Notes: generated from the letters alone by a model not told the origin. Positions 6,874 to 13,997 are shown, counted from the first letter of the stretch. The stretch is DNA of 14,532 nucleotides from Ardenticatenaceae bacterium (GCA_020634395.1 JACKBU010000051.1:1-14532), one strand, 5' to 3'. Program-made: numbers and translations.

Positions 6874-7172
6874 GGCTTTTCTCCTGGTAAGACGTAAACT
6901 GTGGTTAACTGGGCCGTTTTTTCGTTTGTTTTAACAAGCCAGCCGGTGCGGATGACGGCCGTTTGCCCCTGTGTTCCCTTGACGACCAAATCAACCCGGA
7001 AGTGTTGGCCGAATTGATCGGTACGCTGCAAAGTTGCTTCTGTCTCTGGAGCATTGTTGGCAATTTGCTGCACCAGATCGTTGTAGTTAGCAGACGTGTA
7101 CCCCAAGACGATTTCAAAAACTCGGGCTTTATGTTTGCCTTGCGGATGGGCAGAGTTTAGCGCATAGCCCAC
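6870..7172 (-). CDS. DUF6883 family protein, N-terminus apparently frameshifted
   Basis: From the GTG at 7172 the frame gives 100 residues: GYALNSAHPQGKHKARVFE, then DLVQQIANN, QFGQHFRVDL, VIRTGWLV and LTTVYVLPGEKP. This matches DUF6883, whose core is a Y-x-L-N..HP-x-G..KA motif followed by a small alpha/beta domain. The family's usual start lies about 17 residues further upstream. It is present but split: the other frame from GTG 7222 reads VKLSDYAHAVLID, while the coding frame reads DRSAKLVGYALN. Adding one more GATC to the GATCGATC at 7183-7190 would join them. So this is either a slippage mutant, an assembly error, or a shortened gene starting at 7172, for which no Shine-Dalgarno is seen. 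Function unknown; coupled to the DUF4926 gene. Confidence 0.62.
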   Translation of the reverse strand: MGYALNSAHPQGKHKARVFEIVLGYTSANYNDLVQQIANNAPETEATLQRTDQFGQHFRVDLVVKGTQGQTAVIRTGWLVKTNEKTAQLTTVYVLPGEKP

Positions 7173-7226
7173 GAGTTTAGCGGATCGATCAAGACAGCGT
7201 GGGCATAATCGCTAAGTTTCACAAAT

Positions 7227-7232
7227 ATTGTA
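7227..7232 (-). promoter_or_regulatory. Possible -10 box for the DUF6883-DUF4926 pair
   Basis: On the minus strand TACAAT lies only 4 nt before the GTG at 7222 that opens the proposed full-length DUF6883 frame. Transcription would then start at or next to that codon, giving a leaderless message. No good -35 box is seen at 16-18 bp spacing, so support is weak. Confidence 0.3.
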
Positions 7233-7292
7233 CACAAAAAAGCCGCCTGACGATTTTTCCCAAGAATAGCGGCGGATTGTTCGGGAAAAGAA

Positions 7293-7425
7293 CCAGAGTC
7301 TTTTTTCATGGGCAGACCCTGGATTGTGATATTTTTGGCTGGCTTTTCCAACCAAACAGCAACCAGACACGATGGTTGAAATCCGGTGCCAGCACCGCGT
7401 TCTTGCCAATCCGTGTCTGGTTTTT
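7293..7425 (+). promoter_or_regulatory. Hairpin-rich leader with terminator-like stem before the mutarotase-like/mutS-like genes
   Basis: Several stems lie in 130 bp ahead of the gene at 7456: CCAGaGTC/GACcCTGG (7293-7322); TTTGGcTGG/CCAaCCAAA (7334-7356); and a long-range perfect 11-bp stem AACCAGACACG/CGTGTCTGGTT (7361-7371 with 7412-7422) that encloses CGGTGC-CA-GCACCG (7384-7397). The last stem runs into TTTTT at 7421-7425, as in an intrinsic terminator, 20 bp before the Shine-Dalgarno. GAAAAGAACCAG at 7285-7296 could pair with the same 3' strand and would compete with the terminator stem. An attenuator is possible; a plain terminator for an upstream transcript is the alternative. I recognise no known riboswitch class. 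No protein gene is seen in 7223-7455. Confidence 0.45.
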
Positions 7426-7455
7426 CATCAGTGGCAGAACCACTCAAGGAGAACA

Positions 7456-8349
7456 ATGAGCAGCGGCGATTTCTACGGTTTACCTGTCCATACCCTCGAA
7501 AATGATTATTTGAAGCTGGAGTACCTGGCCGAAGCCGGGCCGCGCCTGGTGCGCCTTTTCGCGGCCGGTTCCGACCAGAACATTTTGGCCGAAGCGCCGG
7601 AGACGTTTTGGGAGACGCCTTACGGCCGTTTCTACATTCGCGGCGGCCATCGGCTGTGGCATGCGCCGGAAAAAATGGCCCGCACCTACATTCCCGATAA
7701 CGACGGCCTCGTCGTTACCGAACTGCCGGAGGGTGTGCGATTGGAAGCGCCGCAAGAACCGGACACGGCCGTGCACAAAACCATGACTATTCACCTGCAC
7801 GCCGACCGGCCAGCACTGACCATCGAACATACGCTGCTGAATGGCGGCGTCTGGCCGGTGGAGCTGGCGCCCTGGGCGATTACCCAGGTGCGATTGGGCG
7901 GCACGGCCGTTTTCCCGCAGCAGGTCGGCCAACTGGACGAAGATGGGCTGCTGCCCAATCGCCAGCTCACCCTCTGGCCCTATACCCGTCTGAACGACGC
8001 CCGTCTACACCTGGACGACGACTACATTCTCGTTGGTCCGGACGTGGATGCGCAGGCTTTCAAAATCGGCTGCTTTAACCGGCATGGCTGGCTGGCCTAC
8101 TTCCTCGACGACGTGCTGTTTGTGAAACGTTTCCCGGTGCGCGAGGACCAGCTTTATCCCGATTTTGGCTGCAATGCCGAGATTTACGCCAACGACAAGT
8201 TTATGGAACTGGAATCCCTGGGGCCGCTGACGCTCCTCCAGCCGGGCCAATCGGTGAGCCACAGCGAGACGTGGGAGGTGCACGGCCGTCTCACCCCGCC
8301 TCAAACGGCGGATGAGATGCGCGGCCTCATCAACCAGTATGTTCTCTAG
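7456..8349 (+). CDS. DUF4380-like protein, galactose mutarotase-like fold
   Basis: The 297-residue protein resembles the aldose epimerase/mutarotase superfamily: an N-terminal strand region (LENDYLKLEYLAEAGPRLVR), the block FYIRGGHRLWHAPE at about residues 59-72, TIEHTLLNGG, PWAITQVRLGG and a C-terminal ESLGPLTLLQPGQ followed by ETWEVH. The GGHRLW-x-APE block is typical of DUF4380 proteins, which share the beta-sandwich fold of mutarotases but whose substrates are not established. ATG 7456 is preceded by AAGGAG, 4 nt away; a longer frame back to 7372 would run through the leader hairpins and is rejected. No signal peptide, so cytoplasmic. A role in handling sugars released nearby fits the cellobiose neighbourhood, but this is inference. 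The mutS-like gene begins 3 bp after its stop. Confidence 0.75.
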   Translation: MSSGDFYGLPVHTLENDYLKLEYLAEAGPRLVRLFAAGSDQNILAEAPETFWETPYGRFYIRGGHRLWHAPEKMARTYIPDNDGLVVTELPEGVRLEAPQEPDTAVHKTMTIHLHADRPALTIEHTLLNGGVWPVELAPWAITQVRLGGTAVFPQQVGQLDEDGLLPNRQLTLWPYTRLNDARLHLDDDYILVGPDVDAQAFKIGCFNRHGWLAYFLDDVLFVKRFPVREDQLYPDFGCNAEIYANDKFMELESLGPLTLLQPGQSVSHSETWEVHGRLTPPQTADEMRGLINQYVL

Positions 8350-8352
8350 ACC

Positions 8353-10095
8353 ATGAACCGCATCCGCAACTTGTTTAACCCGCAGCAAGAATTTTCGCTC
8401 CTTCGCCCGGCTTCAGCCGCGCCGCCGGGCGCGCTGCCAGAGTTGAATTTGCGCTATGTGGCCGATCTGGGTCTGGCGAACACGCTGCTGGCTTTGTCGC
8501 CTGATCCGGAACATCGACAGGCGCTGGAGGCGATCTTTGTCGAGCTGTGCACGGATACGGCCGTTATCACCTACCGCCAGGACGTGCTGGCCGATTTGCT
8601 GGCCTACCCGCAGCTTGTTGATTGTTTTACGGGGCTGCTGCCTACACTGGATGCCCTCTCTGCCTACCACTACCGCAGCCGGGTTCAGGATACGTCGCCG
8701 CTGTATGAAGTGGCCTGGCGCGCCGGTGAATTAGAGAACGTCGTGATCTGTATCACGGCGATGGCCGAAGCGTTTACGGCCGTGGGCGATGTGCTCCAAT
8801 CCACCGGCCTGCAAGCTCTGCGCCAGGAAGTGCAGCGCATTCAGGAGGACGAAAAGTATCAAAGCCTGACCAGGGAACTGCCTGGCTTATTGGAAACCCT
8901 GCGCGCCAGTCGCAGCGTGACGATTGGCGTAAACCTGGACCCGCAGCTAGAGCCGGTGGAAGCGGCTCTCTTGTCCGTGAACACCACCACGTTTGATACG
9001 GGGACATTCCTGGATAGGTTTTTTGGCAAGAATAAAACGCGGTGGTCGGGGCTGGCTCCGGTGCATTCGGTGCACAGTCTGGGTGGGCCAAATCTGATTG
9101 GTACGCCGCTGCCGCCGGAAGTGCGGAATCCGGGCGGCAAGATTAACCCACTGATGGTGCCGCTGTTCCGCGATCTGGCTGACGTGCTGGACAAAGTGTG
9201 CCAGCCGATTACGCAGGCGTTGGGGCAGTATGTGCAGATTAACGGCCGTTTCCTGGCCAACCTGCGCGCCGACCTGCTCTTTTACCTGGCGGCCTATCGC
9301 CTGATTAAACGCCTGGAAGCGGGCGGGCTGCCCATGACCCGTCCGGAGATAGCCCCCGCTGCCGACCGGGTATTCACCGTGCGTGATAACTACAACCTCA
9401 ATCTTGCCCTTAACTACAGCCTGGATAAGCCGCAGGCCGATTTGCGCCAGCAGGTGGTGGCTAACGATGTAGACATGGGGGATAACGGCCGTATCTTTTT
9501 GCTCACCGGCCCTAATCAGGGCGGCAAAACCACCTACATACAGGCCGTCGGTCTGACCCAGGTGCTGGCCCAGGCTGGCTTCTATGTGCCGGGAACCCAG
9601 GCTTGCGTAAGCCCGGTGGATGCCATCTTTACCCATTTTCCCGTCGAGGAGAAGCTGGAACGGGGCACAGGCAGATTTGGCGACGAAGCGCAGCGGTTCA
9701 GCGAAATCTTTACCCAGGTGACGCGCCACAGTCTGGTGCTGTTGAATGAGTCCCTTGCCTCCACAAGCGCCTGGGAAAGCCTGTATCTGGCCCAGGACTT
9801 GCTGCGTATCTTGCGGCGGGTGGGCTTACGAGCCATCTACGCCACCCACATGCACGAACTGGCAGCCAACGTAGACCAGTTGAACAGCGAGAGCGAGGGC
9901 GACAGCTTGCTGGTCAGCCTGGTGGCTTCGCGTATTGACGACGGCGGCCAGGGTGCGGAGAAGGGGCTGGCGCGCAGTTACAAAGTTTTGCCAGGCAAGC
10001 CGTTGGGCCGCAGTTACGCCACGGAACTGGCGCAGCGCTATGGAATCAGCTACGAACAGTTGGTCGCTTTGCTGCAGCAGCGCGGTATACTTTAG
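8353..10095 (+). CDS. MutS-family ATPase lacking the mismatch-recognition domain
   Basis: The protein has 580 residues, with a helical core in the first 370 and a MutS-type ATPase domain at the C-terminus. Walker A is TGPNQGGKTT at 385-394 (MutS: TGPNMGGKST), Walker B reads LVLLNES at 461-467 with Asn465 where Asp is usual, and the ATHMHEL motif is at 497-503. The N-terminal mismatch-binding domain of MutS (Phe-x-Glu) is absent and no Smr nuclease domain follows, so it is neither MutS1 nor MutS2; the small MutS-related families of unknown role (MutS7-like) fit best. It starts 3 bp after the mutarotase-like gene without its own Shine-Dalgarno, suggesting translational coupling. A DNA-structure-binding ATPase is likely by family; its role beside sugar genes is unknown. 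Confidence 0.85.
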   Translation: MNRIRNLFNPQQEFSLLRPASAAPPGALPELNLRYVADLGLANTLLALSPDPEHRQALEAIFVELCTDTAVITYRQDVLADLLAYPQLVDCFTGLLPTLDALSAYHYRSRVQDTSPLYEVAWRAGELENVVICITAMAEAFTAVGDVLQSTGLQALRQEVQRIQEDEKYQSLTRELPGLLETLRASRSVTIGVNLDPQLEPVEAALLSVNTTTFDTGTFLDRFFGKNKTRWSGLAPVHSVHSLGGPNLIGTPLPPEVRNPGGKINPLMVPLFRDLADVLDKVCQPITQALGQYVQINGRFLANLRADLLFYLAAYRLIKRLEAGGLPMTRPEIAPAADRVFTVRDNYNLNLALNYSLDKPQADLRQQVVANDVDMGDNGRIFLLTGPNQGGKTTYIQAVGLTQVLAQAGFYVPGTQACVSPVDAIFTHFPVEEKLERGTGRFGDEAQRFSEIFTQVTRHSLVLLNESLASTSAWESLYLAQDLLRILRRVGLRAIYATHMHELAANVDQLNSESEGDSLLVSLVASRIDDGGQGAEKGLARSYKVLPGKPLGRSYATELAQRYGISYEQLVALLQQRGIL

Positions 10096-10187
10096 TAAAA
10101 AACCAGGGCAAGCGTTGGGATTAGGGGTATGGCGTTTTTCCTTACCCTATTTCCGGCTCTTGCTCTGACTATTTAGGGAGATAACTC

Positions 10188-11540
10188 ATGACGACATCCA
10201 TTCAATTCCCCCAAGATTTTGTGTGGGGCACGGCAACATCTTCGTATCAGATTGAAGGCGCGTGGCAGGCCGACGGTAAGGGCGAATCGATCTGGGATAG
10301 GTTTACGCACTCGCCAGGCAACATCAAGAACGGCGACACAGGTGACGTGGCCTGTGACCACTACCACCGCTGGTCGGAGGATGTCCGCCTGATGGCCGAA
10401 CTCGGCGTGCAGGCTTATCGCTTTTCTATAGCGTGGCCGCGTATTTTGCCAGACGGCCGTTCTCCCCTAAACCAGGCAGGACTGGACTTTTACAGCCGGC
10501 TGGTAGATGACCTCTTGGCAGCCGGAATCGTACCCTATGTGACGCTGTACCATTGGGACATGCCGCAGGCGCTAGAAGACGCGGGCGGCTGGCCTGTTCG
10601 GGCCACCGCCGAGGCCTTTGTAGAGTATGCCGATGCGGTGTCACGCCACCTGGGCGACCGGGTGAAGAACTGGATCACGCTCAATGAGCCGTGGGTATCT
10701 GCCTTTATGGGTTACGAGATGGGAGTACATGCTCCGGGGCGGCGGGAAACGGCAGCGGCCGTGCGCGCTGCCCATCATTTGCTGCTGGCCCACGGCTGGT
10801 CGGTGCCGGTGATTCGGCAGAACAGCCCGGACGCCAAGGTAGGTATTACGCTGAACCTGACGGTGGCGCAGCCTGCCTCTGCCGGTGAAGCTGACCGGCG
10901 TGCGGCACAGCACCTGGATGGCTACATTAACCGCTGGTTTTTGGACCCGTTATACGGCCGTTCCTATCCCGAAGATTTGTCGGCTCGCTTTGAACAGCAC
11001 TTCCCGCAGGGACTGGACCACCTGTTGATTGGCGACCTGTCGGCGATTGCCGCCCCGACTGACTTTTTGGGCGTCAACTACTACACGCGCTTCATCGTAC
11101 GCGACGAGAAGGCCGCCGACAACCTGCCGCCGGAAGTTATCCCCGCACCCAAAGAAGAGCACACCGAGATGGGCTGGGAGGTCTATCCCGAAGGTCTGTA
11201 CATCCTGCTAAGCAAGCTGTATGGTGAGTACCGGATACCCAGCATCTATGTTACCGAAAACGGGTGCAGTTACAGCGATGGGCCGGACGAAAACGGCCGT
11301 GTCCGCGACGCGCGCCGCCTTAGCTACCTGCATGATCATTTTCAGGCAGCCCACCGGGCTATCCAGGAGGGCGTGCCGCTCTCCGGTTACTTCGTCTGGT
11401 CCTTTATGGACAACTTTGAATGGGCTGAGGGGTATTCGCAGCGCTTTGGGCTGGTTTGGGTAGAGTACCAGACACAGAAACGGATTCTGAAAGACAGTGC
11501 GCTCTGGTACAAAGACGTCATCGCCCACAACGGTTTCTAG
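10188..11540 (+). CDS. GH1 family beta-glucosidase
   Basis: This 450-residue enzyme should hydrolyse beta-glucosides such as cellobiose to glucose (EC 3.2.1.21), in the cytoplasm since no signal peptide is seen. The GH1 hallmarks are all present: the N-terminal FPQDFVWGTATSSYQIEGAW, the acid/base Glu167 in TLNEPW, the nucleophile Glu357 in YVTENG, and the C-terminal GYFVWSFMDNFEWAEGY with FGLVWV, which lines the sugar site. Length is standard for a (beta/alpha)8 GH1 barrel. ATG 10188 has AGGGAG upstream at suitable spacing. It follows the mutS-like gene by 92 bp, which contain an imperfect hairpin (TAGGGgTA at 10122-10129 with TACCCTA at 10143-10149). With the phosphorylase it gives the locus two ways to cleave cellobiose. 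Beta-galactosidase or fucosidase side activity is common in the family. Confidence 0.93.
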   Translation: MTTSIQFPQDFVWGTATSSYQIEGAWQADGKGESIWDRFTHSPGNIKNGDTGDVACDHYHRWSEDVRLMAELGVQAYRFSIAWPRILPDGRSPLNQAGLDFYSRLVDDLLAAGIVPYVTLYHWDMPQALEDAGGWPVRATAEAFVEYADAVSRHLGDRVKNWITLNEPWVSAFMGYEMGVHAPGRRETAAAVRAAHHLLLAHGWSVPVIRQNSPDAKVGITLNLTVAQPASAGEADRRAAQHLDGYINRWFLDPLYGRSYPEDLSARFEQHFPQGLDHLLIGDLSAIAAPTDFLGVNYYTRFIVRDEKAADNLPPEVIPAPKEEHTEMGWEVYPEGLYILLSKLYGEYRIPSIYVTENGCSYSDGPDENGRVRDARRLSYLHDHFQAAHRAIQEGVPLSGYFVWSFMDNFEWAEGYSQRFGLVWVEYQTQKRILKDSALWYKDVIAHNGF

Positions 11541-11672
11541 CATTACCGGAATAGTTCTCCCCTTCTTTTCTGTGGTCAACCTCGACAGCCTGTCGGATGG
11601 CTGCAAGGCGCGGGGCGATCGTGCGGCGATGAAGGTCTTGGTCAAGTTCTAAGTAGAAAACCGTGGATTCGG

Positions 11673-11710
11673 GGGTCTCTCCCGACGACGTTTTGCGGAG
11701 AGACCCTTTT
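11673..11710 (+). terminator. Intrinsic terminator-like hairpin before the hydrolase gene
   Basis: GGGTCTCTCC (11673-11682) pairs perfectly with GGAGAGACCC (11697-11706) around a 14-base loop, followed by TTTT. It is the best intrinsic terminator shape in the window and lies 132 bp after the GH1 stop. It also ends one base before the GAAGGGAG Shine-Dalgarno of the next gene, so it could act as an attenuator for that gene. Nothing else is recognised in 11541-11672. Confidence 0.65.
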
Positions 11711-11725
11711 GAAGGGAGCCAAAAT

Positions 11726-12967
11726 ATGAATATCCCGCGCTTTTGCTTGGGCTTTGTTATTCTCTCTATGGGTTTGGGATGGGTTGCTTGCGCGTCGAAT
11801 GCAGAGCCAACGGCCGTTGCCGGTCCATCTCCAACCACCGGCTTACCTGTTATAGCCACGGAAGCGACAGTCACCCGCCCCGCTGCCCGGCTTCCGGTCC
11901 AGCCCTCCCCAACTGCGACCCCTTCTCCGACTACCACTGCTGCCATTGCAGCCACGGCCACAGCCACGCCCACCGCAACGCCCACCGCAACACGCTGGTC
12001 GGTAGAGCCTCATCCCCTACAGATTGAGGTAATGCGACAGCGATCTTACCCTGGCAGCGAGATTATCGTTGAGCAAACGCTGGAACCAGAGGAGACTTAT
12101 AATCGGTACGTCGTTTCCTACCAATCAGATGGGTACAAAATCTACGCATTGATGACGGTCCCCAACGGCGCAAAGCCGGATACAGGTTGGCCGGTCATTG
12201 TCTTCAACCACGGCTATGTAAGACCCTCCTGGTACAGTACCACCGGAAACTACGTACCGTACATGGACATGCTTGCCCGCAGCGGTTACATCGTCTTTAA
12301 GTCCGACTACCGCGGCCATGGTCACTCCGATGGCGAAGAGACTGTGGGCGGCGGCTACGGTTTGCCGGACTATACGGTTGACGTGCTCAATGCAGTGGCA
12401 TCTCTGAAGGCTTATCCGGATGTGGACCCACACCGTATCGGCATGTGGGGCCATTCGATGGGGGGACAAATTACCCTGCGGGCGATGGTCGTTTCTGAAG
12501 ATATCAAAGCCGGGGTGATCTGGAGCGGCGTGGTGGCCCCTTATTCGGAAATTATCGCCCGCTGGGATTTCACGAGAAGCCCAGATTTTTCGCCCGAGAT
12601 GATAGACTCCCTGACCGCCACGCCACAAGCATCAGCGGGTAACTGGCTGCTCAATTTCAGCGGCTGGGTGAATGAATTCACCACAAAATACGGCAATCCT
12701 GATGAAAATCCGGCCTTTTGGGACACCATTTCGCCGAACAGCTACCTGGCAGATCTTTCCGGTCCGATTCAGCTTCATCACAGCATTACCGATGAAATGG
12801 TGCCGCTGGCGTGGTCTGAGATGCTGGTTGAAGAACTTGAGGCTGTGGGTAACTCGTCCTACGAATTTTTCACCTACCCGGACGACAACCACAACATCGT
12901 GGTCAATTATGGCACGGCCATGGGGCACACTGTAGATTTTTTCGACAGATACGTAAAAGGCCAATAG
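11726..12967 (+). CDS. Secreted or lipoprotein alpha/beta hydrolase (prolyl oligopeptidase/dienelactone hydrolase-like)
   Basis: The protein has 413 residues. It begins with a hydrophobic export segment (about 5-20) ending in WVAC with Cys22, an imperfect lipobox, followed by a Thr/Pro/Ala-rich linker (about 28-90) typical of surface lipoproteins. The catalytic domain shows VIVFNHGY (oxyanion strand), FKSDYRGHGHS, the nucleophile Ser244 in GHSMGG, and candidate Asp356 (ITDEMVPL) and His389 (DDNHN), a complete Ser-Asp-His triad as in S9-like peptidases and esterases. It should act outside the membrane; the substrate (acylated sugar, peptide or ester) cannot be told. ATG 11726 has GAAGGGAG 7 nt upstream; an in-frame start at 11663 would cross the terminator hairpin and is rejected. 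Only one ACGGCCGT copy occurs here, fewer than in the neighbours. Confidence 0.85.
   Translation: MNIPRFCLGFVILSMGLGWVACASNAEPTAVAGPSPTTGLPVIATEATVTRPAARLPVQPSPTATPSPTTTAAIAATATATPTATPTATRWSVEPHPLQIEVMRQRSYPGSEIIVEQTLEPEETYNRYVVSYQSDGYKIYALMTVPNGAKPDTGWPVIVFNHGYVRPSWYSTTGNYVPYMDMLARSGYIVFKSDYRGHGHSDGEETVGGGYGLPDYTVDVLNAVASLKAYPDVDPHRIGMWGHSMGGQITLRAMVVSEDIKAGVIWSGVVAPYSEIIARWDFTRSPDFSPEMIDSLTATPQASAGNWLLNFSGWVNEFTTKYGNPDENPAFWDTISPNSYLADLSGPIQLHHSITDEMVPLAWSEMLVEELEAVGNSSYEFFTYPDDNHNIVVNYGTAMGHTVDFFDRYVKGQ
11966..11989 (+). repeat. 12-bp tandem repeat in the hydrolase linker
   Basis: ACGCCCACCGCA is repeated twice head to tail, encoding Thr-Pro-Thr-Ala units in the low-complexity linker. Copy number could vary without frameshift. 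Confidence 0.6.
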
Positions 12968-12986
12968 ATCTCGTGTTTACCCGCCT

Positions 12987-13943
12987 TTAATTGGCTGCCA
13001 AACCGATGTTTCCCTGGTTGAATTTTCGCAGCCGTTCCACGTCACGCATCGGCGGCAAGCCGAACAGCCTTTTGTACTCCCGGTTGAAGTGTGAAGCATC
13101 GTTATATCCGACCCGGTAGGCAGTGGTTGTCGCATCCAGATCCTCACCAACCATCAGGCGGCGCGCTTCCTGGAGCCGCAGCCGCTTCTGGAACTGCAGG
13201 GGGGTAAGGGCAGTCACCGCTTTGAACTGGTGGTGAAAACTGGAGACGCTCAGGCCAACTTCTTCGGCGACCTCTTCGATGCGGATTTGTTGATCAAACG
13301 CTTCGCGTAACCGTTCAATCGCTCGGGCAATAGGAGTTGTATAGCCGCCCACGACAGCAATATGGCGCAGGCGATCGCCCTGTTCGCCTAACAAGAGCCG
13401 GCAGATAATCTCGCGCTTAATCAGGGGAGCCAGAACGGGGGCTTCGAGCGGTGTGTCAATCAGCCTGACGAGTCGCACCACCGCGTCGAGCAAACCGGCG
13501 TCTAACAAGCTCACGTCCATGGCTTTTACGTCAGCCCGTTTCGGTTTTTCGGTGTGGCCCAGTTCAGTCATGATGGCGCCGATGAGGATGGGGTCGAGTG
13601 AGAGGCGGAGGCTGAGATACGGCCGTTCCCGCGATGCTTCAATCACGTGGCTGGCAACAGGAAGCTCAAGTGTGCCCAGACAATAATGATACGGATCATA
13701 CTGAAAGCGCTCCTCGCCCAGATAAAGCTCCTTGCTGCCCTGCGCAATGACAGCAAATGCCGGGTCAGATAGAGAAGGGTTTAGTTCTGTCGGCGAGGAG
13801 GAACGATAAAGAAGGACGTCATCCAATGGCTGCGTGGGGCCATCTTGGGGACAAGCTCGCGCCATCCGCTCGACCAGTTCGTCTCTGTCTGCTTCCATTC
13901 TCTGCGCATCACGCTCCGCTTGCTGGGTGCTCATTAAATCCAT
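12987..13943 (-). CDS. AraC family transcriptional regulator (AraC_N type)
   Basis: From ATG 13943 the protein has 318 residues. The N-terminal part (DDVLLYRSSSPTELNPSLSD, then FAVIAQGSKELYLGEERFQY and YCLGTLELPVASHVIEASRE) is the AraC_N domain, and the C-terminal 100 residues hold two helix-turn-helix motifs (IRIEEVAEEVGLSVSSFHHQ, and TAYRVGYNDASHFNREYKR then FGLPP). The start at 13943 was chosen because AGAGG lies 5 nt upstream; an upstream ATG at 13979 lacks a Shine-Dalgarno. Regulators of this subtype usually sit next to the oxidoreductase or cupin genes they activate. Here the cupin gene is divergent, 307 bp away, and is the likely target. It converges on the hydrolase gene with 19 bp between stops and no clear terminator. 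Confidence 0.9.
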   Translation of the reverse strand: MDLMSTQQAERDAQRMEADRDELVERMARACPQDGPTQPLDDVLLYRSSSPTELNPSLSDPAFAVIAQGSKELYLGEERFQYDPYHYCLGTLELPVASHVIEASRERPYLSLRLSLDPILIGAIMTELGHTEKPKRADVKAMDVSLLDAGLLDAVVRLVRLIDTPLEAPVLAPLIKREIICRLLLGEQGDRLRHIAVVGGYTTPIARAIERLREAFDQQIRIEEVAEEVGLSVSSFHHQFKAVTALTPLQFQKRLRLQEARRLMVGEDLDATTTAYRVGYNDASHFNREYKRLFGLPPMRDVERLRKFNQGNIGLAAN

Positions 13944-13997
13944 AGCGACCTCTACAGGCTTGATGCCAAGCCTGTTCATAAACTTGCAGAATTATTC

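Larger units (their letters stand above)
56..13626. repeat. Dispersed palindrome ACGGCCGT, about 33 copies
   Basis: The 8-bp palindrome ACGGCCGT was found by hand starting at 56, 523, 619, 1100, 1148, 1578, 1812, 2219, 2284, 2648, 3221, 3266, 4682, 4901, 5694, 5820, 6350, 6419, 6659, 6955, 7622, 7765, 7903, 8282, 8557, 8776, 9242, 9485, 10453, 10954, 11293, 11810 and 13619. In about 29 of these the 9-mer AACGGCCGT or ACGGCCGTT is present. Only the copies at 56 and 2648 lie outside genes. Inside genes it often reads Asn-Gly-Arg or Thr-Ala-Val depending on frame. The density is about one per 440 bp to position 11,300 and drops afterwards. Near-matches with a C, G or T first base also occur (for example near 1381, 2474, 4213, 5448). 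Confidence 0.9.

Noticed and set aside
7199..7459. 86-residue plus-strand and 99-residue minus-strand frames in the divergent gap
   Set aside because: The plus frame crosses the leader hairpins and has no ribosome site. The minus frame is used only for the last 20 residues as a possible split start of the DUF6883 gene.
8947..9729. 260-residue minus-strand reading frame
   Set aside because: It is antisense to the mutS-like gene and shows no domain.
11541..11660. Possible remnant gene on the minus strand after GH1
   Set aside because: A short frame is open but shows no family similarity I recognise and no start signal.
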